A stretch of 8,854 nt of DNA from Proteiniphilum sp. (lineage in GTDB: Bacteria; Bacteroidota; Bacteroidia; Bacteroidales; Dysgonomonadaceae), in NCBI GenBank assembly GCA_031284475.1, contig JAISZV010000129.1, positions 1 through 8,854 of the forward strand, given 5' to 3'. The translations under genes and the position numbers were made by a program. The notes under the pieces are model-generated. The model made no database searches and had not been told where the DNA came from. It saw only the letters and a list, made by a program, of their open reading frames with translations. Of this stretch, positions 1 through 7,346 are shown in pieces (position 1 is the first letter of the stretch; every line of letters begins with the position of its first letter).

Positions 1-147
1 AAAGACCTTCCCGGTGTGCGTTATCACATTGTGCGTGGTACTTTGGACACCGCCGGCGTAAACGGCCGTACCCAAAGACGATCTAAGTACGGAGCTAAAC
101 GTCCTAAACCGGGCGCTAAGACCGCGGCGCCGGCAAAGAAAAAATAA
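1..147 (+). CDS. rpsL: 30S ribosomal protein S12 (uS12), C-terminal part
   Basis: This is the last 48 codons of S12, a decoding-centre protein of the 30S subunit; the 5' part lies before the window. The frame is open from base 1 and ends at TAA 145-147. The visible peptide begins [13 protein letters not shown] and continues with [10 protein letters not shown], both hallmark S12 segments. Aligned by eye to E. coli S12, the first codon matches the Lys at 87/88 known for streptomycin-resistance mutations, here unchanged, and the next Asp matches the residue that RimO methylthiolates in E. coli. Beyond the usual KRPK end there is a short Pro/Ala/Lys tail ([12 protein letters not shown]). It is first in the string rpsL-rpsG-fusA, the classical str order. 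The promoter is not in view. Confidence 0.97.
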   Translation, partial: KDLPGVRYHIVRGTLDTAGVNGRTQRRSKYGAKRPKPGAKTAAPAKKK

Positions 148-306
148 TATCGCCTCCGTTGCATCGGTAATGTATAATTAAAAAAATGTAGAATCGCTGT
201 TGAATTTTTGGGATACGCTATTTTATAAAGGGTTGAGTAAATAAATTCGGAGGAATTTGTTGAAGACTTTGCAAAGGCAACCAAACAACACATAATTTTT
301 TAAGCA
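148..306 (+). other. rpsL-rpsG intercistronic spacer (159 bases), possible S7 control region
   Basis: This AT-rich spacer is one of only two gaps over 38 bases in the window. It contains a GGAGG at 249-253 that is too far from rpsG to serve its start, an 11-codon TTG-start ORF at 260-295, and an imperfect hairpin (256-285, core palindrome CTTTGCAAAG at 267-276) followed by six T at 296-301. In E. coli, S7 represses its own operon by binding the rpsL-rpsG spacer. A similar role here is an inference from position only; I did not recognise an S7-binding structure. No convincing Bacteroidota promoter (TTTG then TAnnTTTG) was found. Confidence 0.4.
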
Positions 307-783
307 ATGAGAAAAACTAAACCTAAAAAAAGACAGGTCCTTCCTGATCCTGTTTATGGTGATATAAGGGTGACAAAGTTTGTTAACCACCTTATGTATG
401 ACGGTAAAAAAAGTATCTCTTACGATATTTTCTATACCGCATTAGATACTGTAAAGGCTAAATTGCCTAATGACGAAAAACCGGCTCTCGATATATGGAA
501 AGCCGCTCTCGATAATATAACCCCCCAAGTGGAAGTGAAGTCACGCCGTGTAGGCGGAGCCACATTCCAGGTTCCAACCGAAATAAGAGCGGAAAGAAAA
601 GAATCCGTTTCAATGAAAAACCTCATTCTTTACGCTCGCAAAAGAGGAGGAAAAACGATGGCCGATAAACTGGCGGCCGAAATTGTAGATGCATATAACA
701 GCCAGGGCGGCGCTTATAAACGAAAAGAAGATATGCATAGAATGGCGGAAGCGAACCGCGCTTTTGCCCATTTCAGATTTTAA
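307..783 (+). CDS. rpsG: 30S ribosomal protein S7 (uS7)
   Basis: S7 is a primary binder of the 3' domain of 16S rRNA. It nucleates assembly of the small-subunit head and lies near the E site. The 158-residue product is close to the usual 155-160. Conserved segments are DGKK near residue 35, [16 protein letters not shown] (about residues 75-90), and [15 protein letters not shown] at the C-terminus. The ATG at 307 gives the expected N-terminus MRKTKPKKR, and no upstream in-frame start is needed. There is no Shine-Dalgarno sequence just before it; the upstream bases are AT-rich (ATTTTTTAAGCA). The gap to fusA is 22 bases, so the two are probably cotranscribed. The lysine-rich coding sequence is visibly more AT-rich than fusA. 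Confidence 0.98.
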   Translation: MRKTKPKKRQVLPDPVYGDIRVTKFVNHLMYDGKKSISYDIFYTALDTVKAKLPNDEKPALDIWKAALDNITPQVEVKSRRVGGATFQVPTEIRAERKESVSMKNLILYARKRGGKTMADKLAAEIVDAYNSQGGAYKRKEDMHRMAEANRAFAHFRF

Positions 784-805
784 TTTAGAAGGAAAGTAAA
801 AAAAG
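784..805 (+). promoter_or_regulatory. Purine-rich, SD-like site before fusA
   Basis: The sequence AGAAGGAAAG (787-796) lies about 10 bases before the fusA ATG. It is one of the few upstream regions here with some anti-Shine-Dalgarno complementarity (AAGGA), followed by an A-rich run. Its use as a ribosome-binding site is plausible but unproven, since Bacteroidota ribosomes largely do not use Shine-Dalgarno pairing. Confidence 0.45.
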
Positions 806-2935
806 ATGGCTAAGGGTTCAAAAGAAGCATTACAATTCACTCGTAACATTGGTATCATGGCACACATCGACGCCGGCAAGACAACCACGTCTGAGCGTAT
901 CCTGTTTTATACGGGATTGACGCACAAGATAGGGGAGGTGCATGACGGCGCTGCGACCATGGACTGGATGGAGCAGGAGCAGGAACGTGGTATCACCATT
1001 ACTTCCGCTGCTACTACCACGAGTTGGAAATATGATGACGAAACATATAAAATTAATCTGATTGACACCCCGGGGCACGTGGATTTCACCGTAGAAGTGG
1101 AACGCTCTCTACGTGTGCTCGACGGGGCGGTAGCTGCGTTTTGCGCCGTGGGTGGCGTGGAACCGCAGTCGGAGACCGTATGGCGTCAGGCAGACAAGTA
1201 TAAAGTACCCAGGGTCGGTTATGTGAACAAGATGGACCGTTCGGGCGCTAATTTCTTTGATGTGGTTCGCCAGGTAAAAGAGATGTTGGGCGCCAATGCA
1301 TGCCCCATACAGATACCTATCGGCGCGGAAGAGAACTTCAAAGGAGTGATCGACCTGGTTGCCATGAAAGCATTCTTCTGGCACGATGAGACCATGGGCG
1401 CCGACTACGACGTGGTGGATATTCCCGCCGAATTTCTGGAAGAAGCCAATGAGTGGCGCGAAAAGATGCTTGAAACCATAGCGGAATGCGACGACACCCT
1501 GATGGAGAAATACTTTGACGATCCTTCCACAATTACCGAAGATGAGATAAAGACAGCCATCAGGAAGGGTACATTGTCGATGCAGATCAATCCTATGATT
1601 TGCGGGTCGTCATTCAAGAATAAAGGCGTGCAAACACTGTTAGACGCCGTTTGCGCTTACCTCCCCAGCCCGACGGATACGGACGCTATTACCGGTACCG
1701 ACCCGAAAGATACGGACAAAGAACTGGTACGCCATCCCGACCCGAATGAACCGATGTGTGCGCTGGCGTTTAAGATCGCTACCGACCCTTATGTGGGGCG
1801 TCTCTGTTTCTTCCGGGTTTATTCGGGAGAACTGGACGCCGGTTCCTATGTATATAATACCCGCTCCGGCAAGAAAGAGCGCATTTCGCGCCTCTTCCAG
1901 ATGCACTCCAACAAGCAGAACCCGAAAGAATTTATCGGGACAGGAGACATCGGCGCCGGCGTAGGTTTCAAAGATATTCGTACGGGAGATACCCTCTGCG
2001 ACGAAAACCATCCTATTATCCTGGAAGCGATGGACTTTCCCGAACCGGTGATCGGTATCGCGATAGAACCCAAAACGCAGAAGGATCTGGATAAACTCTC
2101 CAACGGGTTGGCCAAGCTGGCGGAAGAAGATCCTACATTTACAGTGAGAACGGACGAGGAAACCGGCCAAACGGTGATCTCCGGTATGGGTGAACTCCAC
2201 TTGGAGATTATTATTGACCGTTTGAAACGTGAATTTAAGGTGGAAGCCAACCAGGGCCGTCCGCAGGTATCCTATAAAGAGGCTATTACCAAGCCGGTTG
2301 AATTGCGTGAGACCTATAAGAAACAGACCGGCGGCCGCGGTAAATACGCCGATATGATTGTGCGTGTGGAACCGGCCGACAAAGATTTTGAAGGCGAATT
2401 GCAGTTTGTAGACGAAGTGAAAGGCGGTAATATTCCGAAAGAGTATATCCCCTCCATTCAGAAAGGATTCCATCGCGCTATGAAGAACGGCGTTCTCGCC
2501 GGTTACGCGTTGGATAAACTGAAAGTGACCGTGATCGACGGTTCGTATCACCCTGTGGACTCCGACCAACTCTCATTTGAGATTTGCGCCATGCAGGCAT
2601 TCAGAAGCGCTTGTGAAAAAGCAAGGCCCGTACTTCTGGAGCCTATTATGAAGGTAGAGGTGGTTACGCCCGAAGAAAACATGGGCGATGTGATCTCCGA
2701 CCTGAACAAGCGTCGCGGACAAGTGGAAGGAATGGAATCCAACCGTTCCGGAGCGCGTGTGGTGAAAGCCAAAACGCCGCTATCGGAAATGTTCGGTTAT
2801 GTAACCTCTTTGCGTACCATAACCTCGGGACGCGCTACGTCTACCATGTCGTTCTCGCACTTTGAGGAAGTATCTTCTTCTATTGCAAGGCAAGTGTTGA
2901 CGGAAGTGAAAGGCCGTGTGGATTTAATTAAGTAA
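806..2935 (+). CDS. fusA: Elongation factor G
   Basis: EF-G is the cytoplasmic GTPase that drives translocation of tRNA and mRNA and, with RRF, ribosome recycling. The product has 709 residues, within the usual range of about 690-720. All GTPase motifs are present: G1 AHIDAGKT at 19-26, switch I region with RGITI, G3 DTPGH at 87-91, G4 NKMD at 141-144, and G5 GSS at about 267-269. Domain II follows (about 310-400), then III, domain IV with GGRGKYADM and the tip segment [12 protein letters not shown], and domain V ending near the C-terminus. Bacteroides species also encode a second EF-G lacking normal GTPase activity. The intact motifs and operon position mark this as the canonical copy. It is more GC-rich than rpsG. 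No tuf gene follows; rpsJ begins 27 bases later. Confidence 0.98.
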   Translation: MAKGSKEALQFTRNIGIMAHIDAGKTTTSERILFYTGLTHKIGEVHDGAATMDWMEQEQERGITITSAATTTSWKYDDETYKINLIDTPGHVDFTVEVERSLRVLDGAVAAFCAVGGVEPQSETVWRQADKYKVPRVGYVNKMDRSGANFFDVVRQVKEMLGANACPIQIPIGAEENFKGVIDLVAMKAFFWHDETMGADYDVVDIPAEFLEEANEWREKMLETIAECDDTLMEKYFDDPSTITEDEIKTAIRKGTLSMQINPMICGSSFKNKGVQTLLDAVCAYLPSPTDTDAITGTDPKDTDKELVRHPDPNEPMCALAFKIATDPYVGRLCFFRVYSGELDAGSYVYNTRSGKKERISRLFQMHSNKQNPKEFIGTGDIGAGVGFKDIRTGDTLCDENHPIILEAMDFPEPVIGIAIEPKTQKDLDKLSNGLAKLAEEDPTFTVRTDEETGQTVISGMGELHLEIIIDRLKREFKVEANQGRPQVSYKEAITKPVELRETYKKQTGGRGKYADMIVRVEPADKDFEGELQFVDEVKGGNIPKEYIPSIQKGFHRAMKNGVLAGYALDKLKVTVIDGSYHPVDSDQLSFEICAMQAFRSACEKARPVLLEPIMKVEVVTPEENMGDVISDLNKRRGQVEGMESNRSGARVVKAKTPLSEMFGYVTSLRTITSGRATSTMSFSHFEEVSSSIARQVLTEVKGRVDLIK

Positions 2936-2962
2936 AGCAACCAATTTTACGTAAAATATTTT

Positions 2963-3268
2963 ATGAGCCAAAAAATCAGAATTAAACTGAAATCTTACGA
3001 TTACAGCCTGGTGGACAAGTCCGCCGAAAAGATCGTAAAAACCGTAAAAGCTACGGGTGCAGTGGTGAGCGGTCCCATTCCGTTACCTACGCACAAGCGT
3101 ATTTTTACCGTGAACCGCTCCACGTTTGTCAACAAGAAATCGCGCGAGCAGCTTGAGTTGGCCTCTTTTAAGAGACTCATCGATATTTACAGCTCCACTG
3201 CCAAAACTGTGGACGCTTTGATGAAACTCGAGTTGCCCAGCGGTGTGGAAGTAGAAATTAAAGTATGA
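2963..3268 (+). CDS. rpsJ: 30S ribosomal protein S10 (uS10, NusE)
   Basis: S10 sits in the small-subunit head and, as NusE, bridges NusB and NusG in antitermination and transcription-translation coupling. The 101-residue product matches the usual 101-105. It starts [11 protein letters not shown], contains [17 protein letters not shown] (about residues 37-53, the extended loop region) and ends with the family's GVEVEIKV strand. The ATG at 2963 is preceded by AT-rich sequence (TAAAATATTTT) and no Shine-Dalgarno motif. Only 27 bases separate it from fusA. This leaves no room for the long S10 leader through which L4 controls the operon in E. coli, so the S10 genes are probably read from upstream promoters. 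The spacer after it is unusually long and repeat-filled. Confidence 0.98.
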   Translation: MSQKIRIKLKSYDYSLVDKSAEKIVKTVKATGAVVSGPIPLPTHKRIFTVNRSTFVNKKSREQLELASFKRLIDIYSSTAKTVDALMKLELPSGVEVEIKV

Positions 3269-3279
3269 TAAAATAGACA

Positions 3280-3356
3280 CAAGAACCAAGAACCAAGAAG
3301 CAAGACAAAAGAATAAAGGAAAAGAACCGAGAGGCAAGAACCAAGAGTCAAGAGGC
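3280..3356 (+). repeat. Degenerate 7-base tandem repeat, purine-rich arm (about AAGAACC)
   Basis: About eleven consecutive 7-base units resembling AAGAACC run from 3281 to 3356: AAGAACC twice, then AAGAAGC, AAGACAA, AAGAATA, a 6-base AAGGAA, AAGAACC, GAGAGGC, AAGAACC, AAGAGTC and AAGAGGC. The period is exact apart from one 1-base slip near 3321. The strand is almost free of T. It fills the first half of the spacer between rpsJ and rplC, where other gaps in this cluster are 38 bases or less. Its function is unknown. Confidence 0.8.
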
Positions 3357-3378
3357 AAGGTGAAAATCTTGCACCTGC
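3355..3378 (+). other. Hairpin at the hinge between the two repeat arms
   Basis: GCAAGGTG (3355-3362) can pair with CACCTGC (3372-3378), giving seven base pairs with one bulged A and a 9-base loop. It lies exactly where the purine-rich 7-base array gives way to the opposite-oriented pyrimidine-rich array, so it could nucleate a longer imperfect stem. No T-run follows, so it does not look like an intrinsic terminator. Confidence 0.5.
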
Positions 3379-3428
3379 AATCTGAAATTCCCCGTCTTGA
3401 ATCTTGCATCTTGAATCTTCAATCTAAA
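3366..3428 (+). repeat. Degenerate 7-base tandem repeat, inverted arm (about ATCTTGA)
   Basis: Nine 7-base units in constant phase run from 3366: ATCTTGC, ACCTGCA, ATCTGAA, ATTCCCC, GTCTTGA, ATCTTGC, ATCTTGA, ATCTTCA and ATCTAAA. The best-kept units are at 3394-3421. Their reverse complement is about TCAAGAT, sharing the CAAGA core with the preceding purine-rich array, so the two arrays form an imperfect inverted repeat. This arm ends about 16 bases before the rplC start codon. Confidence 0.75.
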
Positions 3429-3444
3429 TTAAAACAAGAGAGAA

Positions 3445-4062
3445 ATGCCAGGATTATTAGGAAGAAAAATCGGAATGACGTCCGTTTTCAGTGCCGAGGG
3501 GAAAAATATCCCATGCACTGTTATCGAAGCAGGTCCTTGCGTGGTAACTCAGGTGAAAACCGTTGAAAGAGACGGTTACGATGCTCTTCAGCTCGGGTTT
3601 GACGACAAAAAAGACAAACATACCACGAACGCTGAACAAGGGCATTTTAAGAAAGCCGGAGTAAGCCCCAAGAGACACTTGGCCGAGTTCAAAGGTTTTG
3701 GAGAGGAGTACAAAGCAGGCTCCGAGATCAAAGTCGATCTTTTCAACGATACCGTCTATGTGGATGTGATCGGGAAATCGAAAGGAAAAGGATTCCAGGG
3801 CGTGGTGAAACGCCACGGTTTTGGAGGCGTCGGACAGTCGACGCATGGCCAGCACAACAGGTTGCGTGCGCCCGGTTCTATCGGGGCATGTTCTTATCCC
3901 GCGAAAGTATTCAAGGGAACCCGCATGGCCGGACAGATGGGTAATGAGCGGGTAACCGTTCAGAACTTGCAGGTGATCAAGGTGATTCCCGAACACAACC
4001 TTTTGCTTATAAAAGGTTCTGTGCCGGGAAGTAGAGGTTCAATCGTAGCAATAGAGAAATAA
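3445..4062 (+). CDS. rplC: 50S ribosomal protein L3 (uL3)
   Basis: L3 is an early assembly protein of the 50S subunit that reaches towards the peptidyl-transferase centre. The product has 205 residues, close to the usual 205-215. Recognised segments are the N-terminal [10 protein letters not shown], the [17 protein letters not shown] stretch (about 108-124), and [18 protein letters not shown] (about 154-171). The sequence GSIGACSYP (144-152) replaces the E. coli GSIGQNQTP. By this alignment the glutamine that PrmB methylates (Gln150 in E. coli) is a serine here. The ATG at 3445 follows an A/G-rich stretch (ACAAGAGAGAA) with no clear Shine-Dalgarno motif. The preceding 176-base spacer is filled with 7-base repeats. 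rplD starts one base after the stop, which suggests translational coupling. Confidence 0.97.
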   Translation: MPGLLGRKIGMTSVFSAEGKNIPCTVIEAGPCVVTQVKTVERDGYDALQLGFDDKKDKHTTNAEQGHFKKAGVSPKRHLAEFKGFGEEYKAGSEIKVDLFNDTVYVDVIGKSKGKGFQGVVKRHGFGGVGQSTHGQHNRLRAPGSIGACSYPAKVFKGTRMAGQMGNERVTVQNLQVIKVIPEHNLLLIKGSVPGSRGSIVAIEK

Positions 4063-4063
4063 A

Positions 4064-4693
4064 ATGGAATTAAGCGTATATAATATCAAAGGAGAGGTAA
4101 CAGACAAGAAGGTGACACTCGACGATTCCATTTTCGGGATTGAACCCAATGATCATGTTATCTGGTTGGATGTAAAGCAATATATGGCCAACCGGCGTCA
4201 GGGTACGCATAAATCGAAAGAGAGAAGCGAAGTTACGGGAAGTACGCGCAAGCTGATCCGCCAGAAAGGTAGCGGCGGCGCGCGTCGCGGTGATATTAAA
4301 TCGCCCGTACTGGTAGGTGGAGGCCGTGTATTTGGCCCCAAACCACGCGATTACAGTTTTAAGGTAAACAAAAAAGTGAAAGTGTTGGCGCGCAAATCGG
4401 CCCTCTCACTGAAAGCGAAAAACAACGCTATTGTAGTGGTGGAAGATTTTGTTTTCGACGCGCCTAAGACCAAACAGCTTGTAGAGTTGGCTAAGAATCT
4501 GCAACTCGCTGATAAAAAGATACTTTTCGTTTTGCCGAATCAAAATAAAAACGTATATTTGTCGGCTCGAAATTTGGGCGGCGTTAATGTGATAACAGCT
4601 TCCGACATAAATACATATAAAATTATGGATTGCGCCGGGCTGGTGATGATGGAATCATCGGTAGCTGTAATTGATAACCTGTTTAAAGCATAA
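4064..4693 (+). CDS. rplD: 50S ribosomal protein L4 (uL4)
   Basis: L4 is a large-subunit assembly protein whose long loop lines the peptide exit tunnel. In E. coli it also represses the S10 operon. The 209 residues match the family. The N-terminal strand ([10 protein letters not shown]) is followed by the basic loop from about residue 40 to 100, with [25 protein letters not shown] and [13 protein letters not shown], and then by the globular C-terminal part ending with the AVIDNLF segment. The start codon lies one base after the rplC stop (TAAAATG), so reinitiation by terminating ribosomes is likely; no Shine-Dalgarno motif is evident. Autoregulation by L4 as in E. coli cannot be read from this sequence, because there is no leader before rpsJ. 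Confidence 0.97.
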   Translation: MELSVYNIKGEVTDKKVTLDDSIFGIEPNDHVIWLDVKQYMANRRQGTHKSKERSEVTGSTRKLIRQKGSGGARRGDIKSPVLVGGGRVFGPKPRDYSFKVNKKVKVLARKSALSLKAKNNAIVVVEDFVFDAPKTKQLVELAKNLQLADKKILFVLPNQNKNVYLSARNLGGVNVITASDINTYKIMDCAGLVMMESSVAVIDNLFKA

Positions 4694-4704
4694 GGAGAAT
4701 AAAA
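4692..4704 (+). promoter_or_regulatory. Shine-Dalgarno sequence of rplW
   Basis: AAGGAG (4692-4697) stands 7 bases before the rplW ATG, an ideal position. It overlaps the rplD stop codon region. It is the only textbook Shine-Dalgarno match among the start sites in this window, where most genes lack one. Confidence 0.65.
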
Positions 4705-4998
4705 ATGAGTGTAATAGTAAAACCCATATTCACAGAGAAACAAACCGCTATAACGGAAAAATTTGAGAACCGTTACGGTTTTATTGTGGAGCCTTCTGCT
4801 AATAAGGTTGAAATTAAAAATGCCGTTGAAGCGCTTTACAATGTACATGTGGAGAGCGTGAATACGATGCGGTATGATGGTAAACAGAGAAGCCGGTATA
4901 CGAAATCGGGCGTTGTGAAGGGACATACTCCGTCGTACAAGAAAGCAATCGTCACCTTGAAGAAAGGCGAAACAATAGATTTATTTAGCAATATCTAA
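4705..4998 (+). CDS. rplW: 50S ribosomal protein L23 (uL23)
   Basis: L23 lies at the exit of the peptide tunnel, where trigger factor and the signal recognition particle dock. The 97-residue product is of normal bacterial length (about 95-100). It begins [10 protein letters not shown], the family's 'PxxTEK' start, followed by [20 protein letters not shown] (about 23-42), the anchor for 23S rRNA, and a basic loop around residues 58-80. The ATG at 4705 is supported by an AAGGAG seven bases upstream. It fits between rplD (11-base gap) and rplB (5-base gap), the standard S10-operon order. Confidence 0.97.
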   Translation: MSVIVKPIFTEKQTAITEKFENRYGFIVEPSANKVEIKNAVEALYNVHVESVNTMRYDGKQRSRYTKSGVVKGHTPSYKKAIVTLKKGETIDLFSNI

Positions 4999-5003
4999 AA
5001 ATA

Positions 5004-5831
5004 ATGGCAATACGTAAATTAAAGCCCACAACACCGGGGCAAAGACACAAGATTATCGGTTCATTTGAAAAGATCACTGCAAGTGTACCGGAGAAATCTC
5101 TTGTGGTTGGTAAAAGATCGTCGGGCGGCCGCAATAACCAGGGTAAGATGACCGTGGGATATATTGGCGGCGGACACAAAAGACGCTTCAGGATTATTGA
5201 TTTCAAGAGAATAAAAGATGGTATCCCGGCCGTAGTAAAAAGCATAGAGTACGATCCTAACCGTTCGGCGCGCATCGCGTTATTGTATTATGCCGACGGA
5301 GTGAAAACGTATATCCTCGCGCCCAACGGCCTTGAAGTAGGAACCTCAGTGATGTCGGGGCTTTCAGCAGCCCCTGAAGTTGGAAATGCACTACCCCTGT
5401 CGGTTATTCCCATCGGTACGGTAATTCATAACATTGAATTGCGTCCGGGGCAGGGGGCAAAGATGGCACGCTCTGCCGGAACATTTGCACAATTGGTATC
5501 TCGCGAAGAGAATTATGCCATTATTAAAATGCCATCCGGCGAAGTTCGCAAAATTTTGTCGGCATGTAAAGCTACTATTGGAAGTGTTGGTAATTCGGAT
5601 CATGCTCTGGAACAATCAGGTAAAGCCGGCCGTTCTCGTTGGCTCGGACGTCGTCCCCACAACCGCGGTGTTGTGAAAAACCCGGTCGATCACCCGATGG
5701 GTGGCGGCGAAGGACGTGCGTCGGGAGGTCATCCCAGATCAGCCAAAGGCTTGTACGCAAAGGGCTTGAAGACAAGAGCCCCTAAAAAACATTCTTCAAA
5801 ATACATCGTAGAGAGAAGAAAAAAGAAGTAA
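5004..5831 (+). CDS. rplB: 50S ribosomal protein L2 (uL2)
   Basis: L2 is needed for subunit joining and for peptidyl-transferase activity. The product has 275 residues, as usual (about 270-280). Visible are the N-terminal KPTTPGQRH, the RNA-binding GGRNNQG at 41-47 with GGGHKRRFR just after it, [15 protein letters not shown] in the middle, and the C-terminal [17 protein letters not shown]. The conserved histidine of this last segment (His229 in E. coli) is residue 230 here. The basic tail ends in RRKKK. The start at 5004 is 5 bases after rplW, preceded only by A-rich sequence (TAAAAATA), with no Shine-Dalgarno motif. Confidence 0.98.
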   Translation: MAIRKLKPTTPGQRHKIIGSFEKITASVPEKSLVVGKRSSGGRNNQGKMTVGYIGGGHKRRFRIIDFKRIKDGIPAVVKSIEYDPNRSARIALLYYADGVKTYILAPNGLEVGTSVMSGLSAAPEVGNALPLSVIPIGTVIHNIELRPGQGAKMARSAGTFAQLVSREENYAIIKMPSGEVRKILSACKATIGSVGNSDHALEQSGKAGRSRWLGRRPHNRGVVKNPVDHPMGGGEGRASGGHPRSAKGLYAKGLKTRAPKKHSSKYIVERRKKK

Positions 5832-5853
5832 TCTGATTAATTAATAAATAACT

Positions 5854-6123
5854 ATGAGCAGATCATTAAAGAAGGGTCCGTACATCAATCTGAAATTAGA
5901 GAAAAAAGTGAACGCCATGAATGAAAGCGGAAAGAAAACCGTGATCAAGACGTGGGCGCGCGCTTCGATGATATCACCTGATTTTGTGGGACACACTATT
6001 GCCGTACATAACGGAAACAAATTCATTCCCGTATATGTTACCGAAAATATGGTAGGACATAAGCTGGGCGAATTTTCCGTAACTCGCACATTCCGCGGCC
6101 ATGCAGGCAACCGCAAGAAATAA
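5854..6123 (+). CDS. rpsS: 30S ribosomal protein S19 (uS19)
   Basis: S19 is a small-subunit head protein that pairs with S13 and contacts the large subunit through inter-subunit bridges. The 89-residue length is typical. It starts with the family signature [11 protein letters not shown], includes [15 protein letters not shown] (about 45-59), and ends with [13 protein letters not shown]. The 22-base gap from rplB is AT-rich (ATTAATTAATAAATAACT) with no Shine-Dalgarno motif. The position between rplB and rplV is the standard order of the S10 operon. Confidence 0.98.
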   Translation: MSRSLKKGPYINLKLEKKVNAMNESGKKTVIKTWARASMISPDFVGHTIAVHNGNKFIPVYVTENMVGHKLGEFSVTRTFRGHAGNRKK

Positions 6124-6161
6124 GATCAGGGCGCTTAACGAAATAAAAAACAGAAAAAGAG

Positions 6162-6575
6162 ATGAGTGCTAGAAAAAGAATATCAGCCGAACAAAGAAAA
6201 GAAGAGCGTAAGGAGATTTCTTTCGCGGTGTTGAGAAACGCTTCGAGTTCGCCCCGTAAAATGCGTTATGTAGCAGATATGGTGCGTGGCATGGAAGTGT
6301 TTAAAGCATTGGGCGTTTTGAAATTTTCCAATAAAGAGGCTTCCGGCAAGGTAGAGAAATTACTGTTGTCGGCCATTGCGAACTGGGAACAGAAAAACGA
6401 ACGCAAAGCCGAAACCGGCGAATTGTATATTAAAACCATATCCGTGGATGAAGGCGCTACGCTGAAACGGCTTCGCCCGGCGCCGCAGGGACGCGGGTAC
6501 AGAATCCGCAAACGCTCCAATCACGTGACTATTGTGGTAGATACATTGAACAAAGAAGAACAAGAACAAAACTGA
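6162..6575 (+). CDS. rplV: 50S ribosomal protein L22 (uL22)
   Basis: L22 binds all 23S rRNA domains and sends a beta-hairpin into the exit tunnel at the constriction near L4. The product has 137 residues, longer than the about 110 of E. coli through an N-terminal basic extension and a short C-terminal EEQEQN tail, as I recall for Bacteroidales. Segments seen are [15 protein letters not shown] (29-43), AIANWEQ (71-77), and the hairpin plus final strand [20 protein letters not shown] (99-118). The ATG at 6162 gives [13 protein letters not shown], matching the group's usual N-terminus. Upstream it has only an A/G-rich run (AAAAACAGAAAAAGAG). Confidence 0.97.
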   Translation: MSARKRISAEQRKEERKEISFAVLRNASSSPRKMRYVADMVRGMEVFKALGVLKFSNKEASGKVEKLLLSAIANWEQKNERKAETGELYIKTISVDEGATLKRLRPAPQGRGYRIRKRSNHVTIVVDTLNKEEQEQN

Positions 6576-6579
6576 AAAG

Positions 6580-7335
6580 ATGGGACAAAAAGTAAACCCG
6601 ATAGCAAATCGTTTAGGGATCATCAAAGGATGGGACTCTAACTGGTACGGCGGAAATAATTATGGCGACGTTTTGTTGGAAGATAGCAAGATCCGCAAAT
6701 ATTTGAATGCCCGTCTTGCCAAAGCAAGTGTATCCCGCATCGTGATTGAGAGAACATTGAAACTCGTAACGATCACAATTTGTACGGCCCGCCCCGGTAT
6801 CATTATCGGTAAGGGAGGCCAGGAGGTCGACAAATTGAAGGAAGAGTTGATGAAGGTCACCGATAAAGATATCCAGATCAATATATTTGAGATCAAGAAG
6901 CCGGAACTCGACGCCGTAATCGTTGCCAATAATGTGGCGCGCCAGATCGAAGGCAAGATCGCTTATCGCCGTGCCGTGAAAATGGCCATCGCTTCCACCA
7001 TACGTATGGGAGCCGAAGGGATCAAAATCCAGGTATCGGGCCGGTTGAACGGCGCTGAAATGGCCCGCTCGGAAATGTATAAAGAAGGAAGAACCCCTCT
7101 GCATACTTTCCGTGCCGACATTGATTATGCACAGGCGGAAGCGCTCACCAAAGTGGGACTGATCGGTATCAAAGTATGGATTTGCCGTGGCGAGGTGTAT
7201 GGCAAAAAAGACCTTGCCCCTTCATTCGCCACTTCCAAGGAAAACCGCCCCAATAACAGCGGTAACCGTGGAGGCAACCGTCCCGAAAACGGCGGCAGAA
7301 ACGGCAGACGCAGAAGAAATAAAAACAATGCTTAA
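6580..7335 (+). CDS. rpsC: 30S ribosomal protein S3 (uS3)
   Basis: S3 forms part of the mRNA entry site in the small-subunit head and contributes to the ribosome's mRNA helicase activity. The product has 251 residues. The start [14 protein letters not shown] is the family signature. A KH domain with GKGG at 77-80 follows, and the C-terminal domain carries the [12 protein letters not shown] segment and [14 protein letters not shown]. The last 30 residues (about 222-251) form a low-complexity tail rich in Asn, Gly and Arg, ending RRRRNKNNA, which extends beyond the conserved core. The gap from rplV is 4 bases (GAAAAG before and around the start), so coupled translation is likely. Confidence 0.98.
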   Translation: MGQKVNPIANRLGIIKGWDSNWYGGNNYGDVLLEDSKIRKYLNARLAKASVSRIVIERTLKLVTITICTARPGIIIGKGGQEVDKLKEELMKVTDKDIQINIFEIKKPELDAVIVANNVARQIEGKIAYRRAVKMAIASTIRMGAEGIKIQVSGRLNGAEMARSEMYKEGRTPLHTFRADIDYAQAEALTKVGLIGIKVWICRGEVYGKKDLAPSFATSKENRPNNSGNRGGNRPENGGRNGRRRRNKNNA

Positions 7336-7346
7336 TTGAAGAAGAT

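Noticed and set aside
24..293. Minus-strand 89-codon frame covering the rpsL end and the following spacer
   Set aside because: It is antisense to rpsL in half of its length, the translation has no recognisable family features, and no promoter is visible.
148..306. Promoter for rpsG in the rpsL-rpsG spacer
   Set aside because: I looked for TTTG followed at about 19-21 bases by TAnnTTTG, and for a sigma70-type pair. AATTTTTG at 203-210 is one mismatch from the -7 box but has no upstream TTTG at the right distance; TATAAT at 173-178 is only 8 bases after TTGCAT.
1640..2569. Long open frame (309 codons) on the minus strand inside fusA
   Set aside because: It is fully antisense to the conserved EF-G coding sequence and resembles no known family; long antisense frames are common opposite GC-richer coding genes.
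3355..3378. Intrinsic terminator after rpsJ
   Set aside because: The hairpin is not followed by a T-run, and the operon must be read on into rplC.
3280..3428. CRISPR array or coding microsatellite
   Set aside because: Units are 7 bases, contiguous and without spacers, so not CRISPR. Period 7 with a 1-base slip rules out a coding repeat in one frame.
3360..3566. 68-codon + strand frame with GTG start in the repeat region, with leucines spaced like a coiled coil
   Set aside because: It overlaps rplC out of frame for most of its length, and its regular leucines come from the 7-base DNA repeat (21 bases give 7 residues). It is a by-product and not a gene.
3457..3996. Minus-strand 179-codon frame inside rplC
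   Set aside because: It is antisense to conserved L3 coding sequence and has no support of its own.
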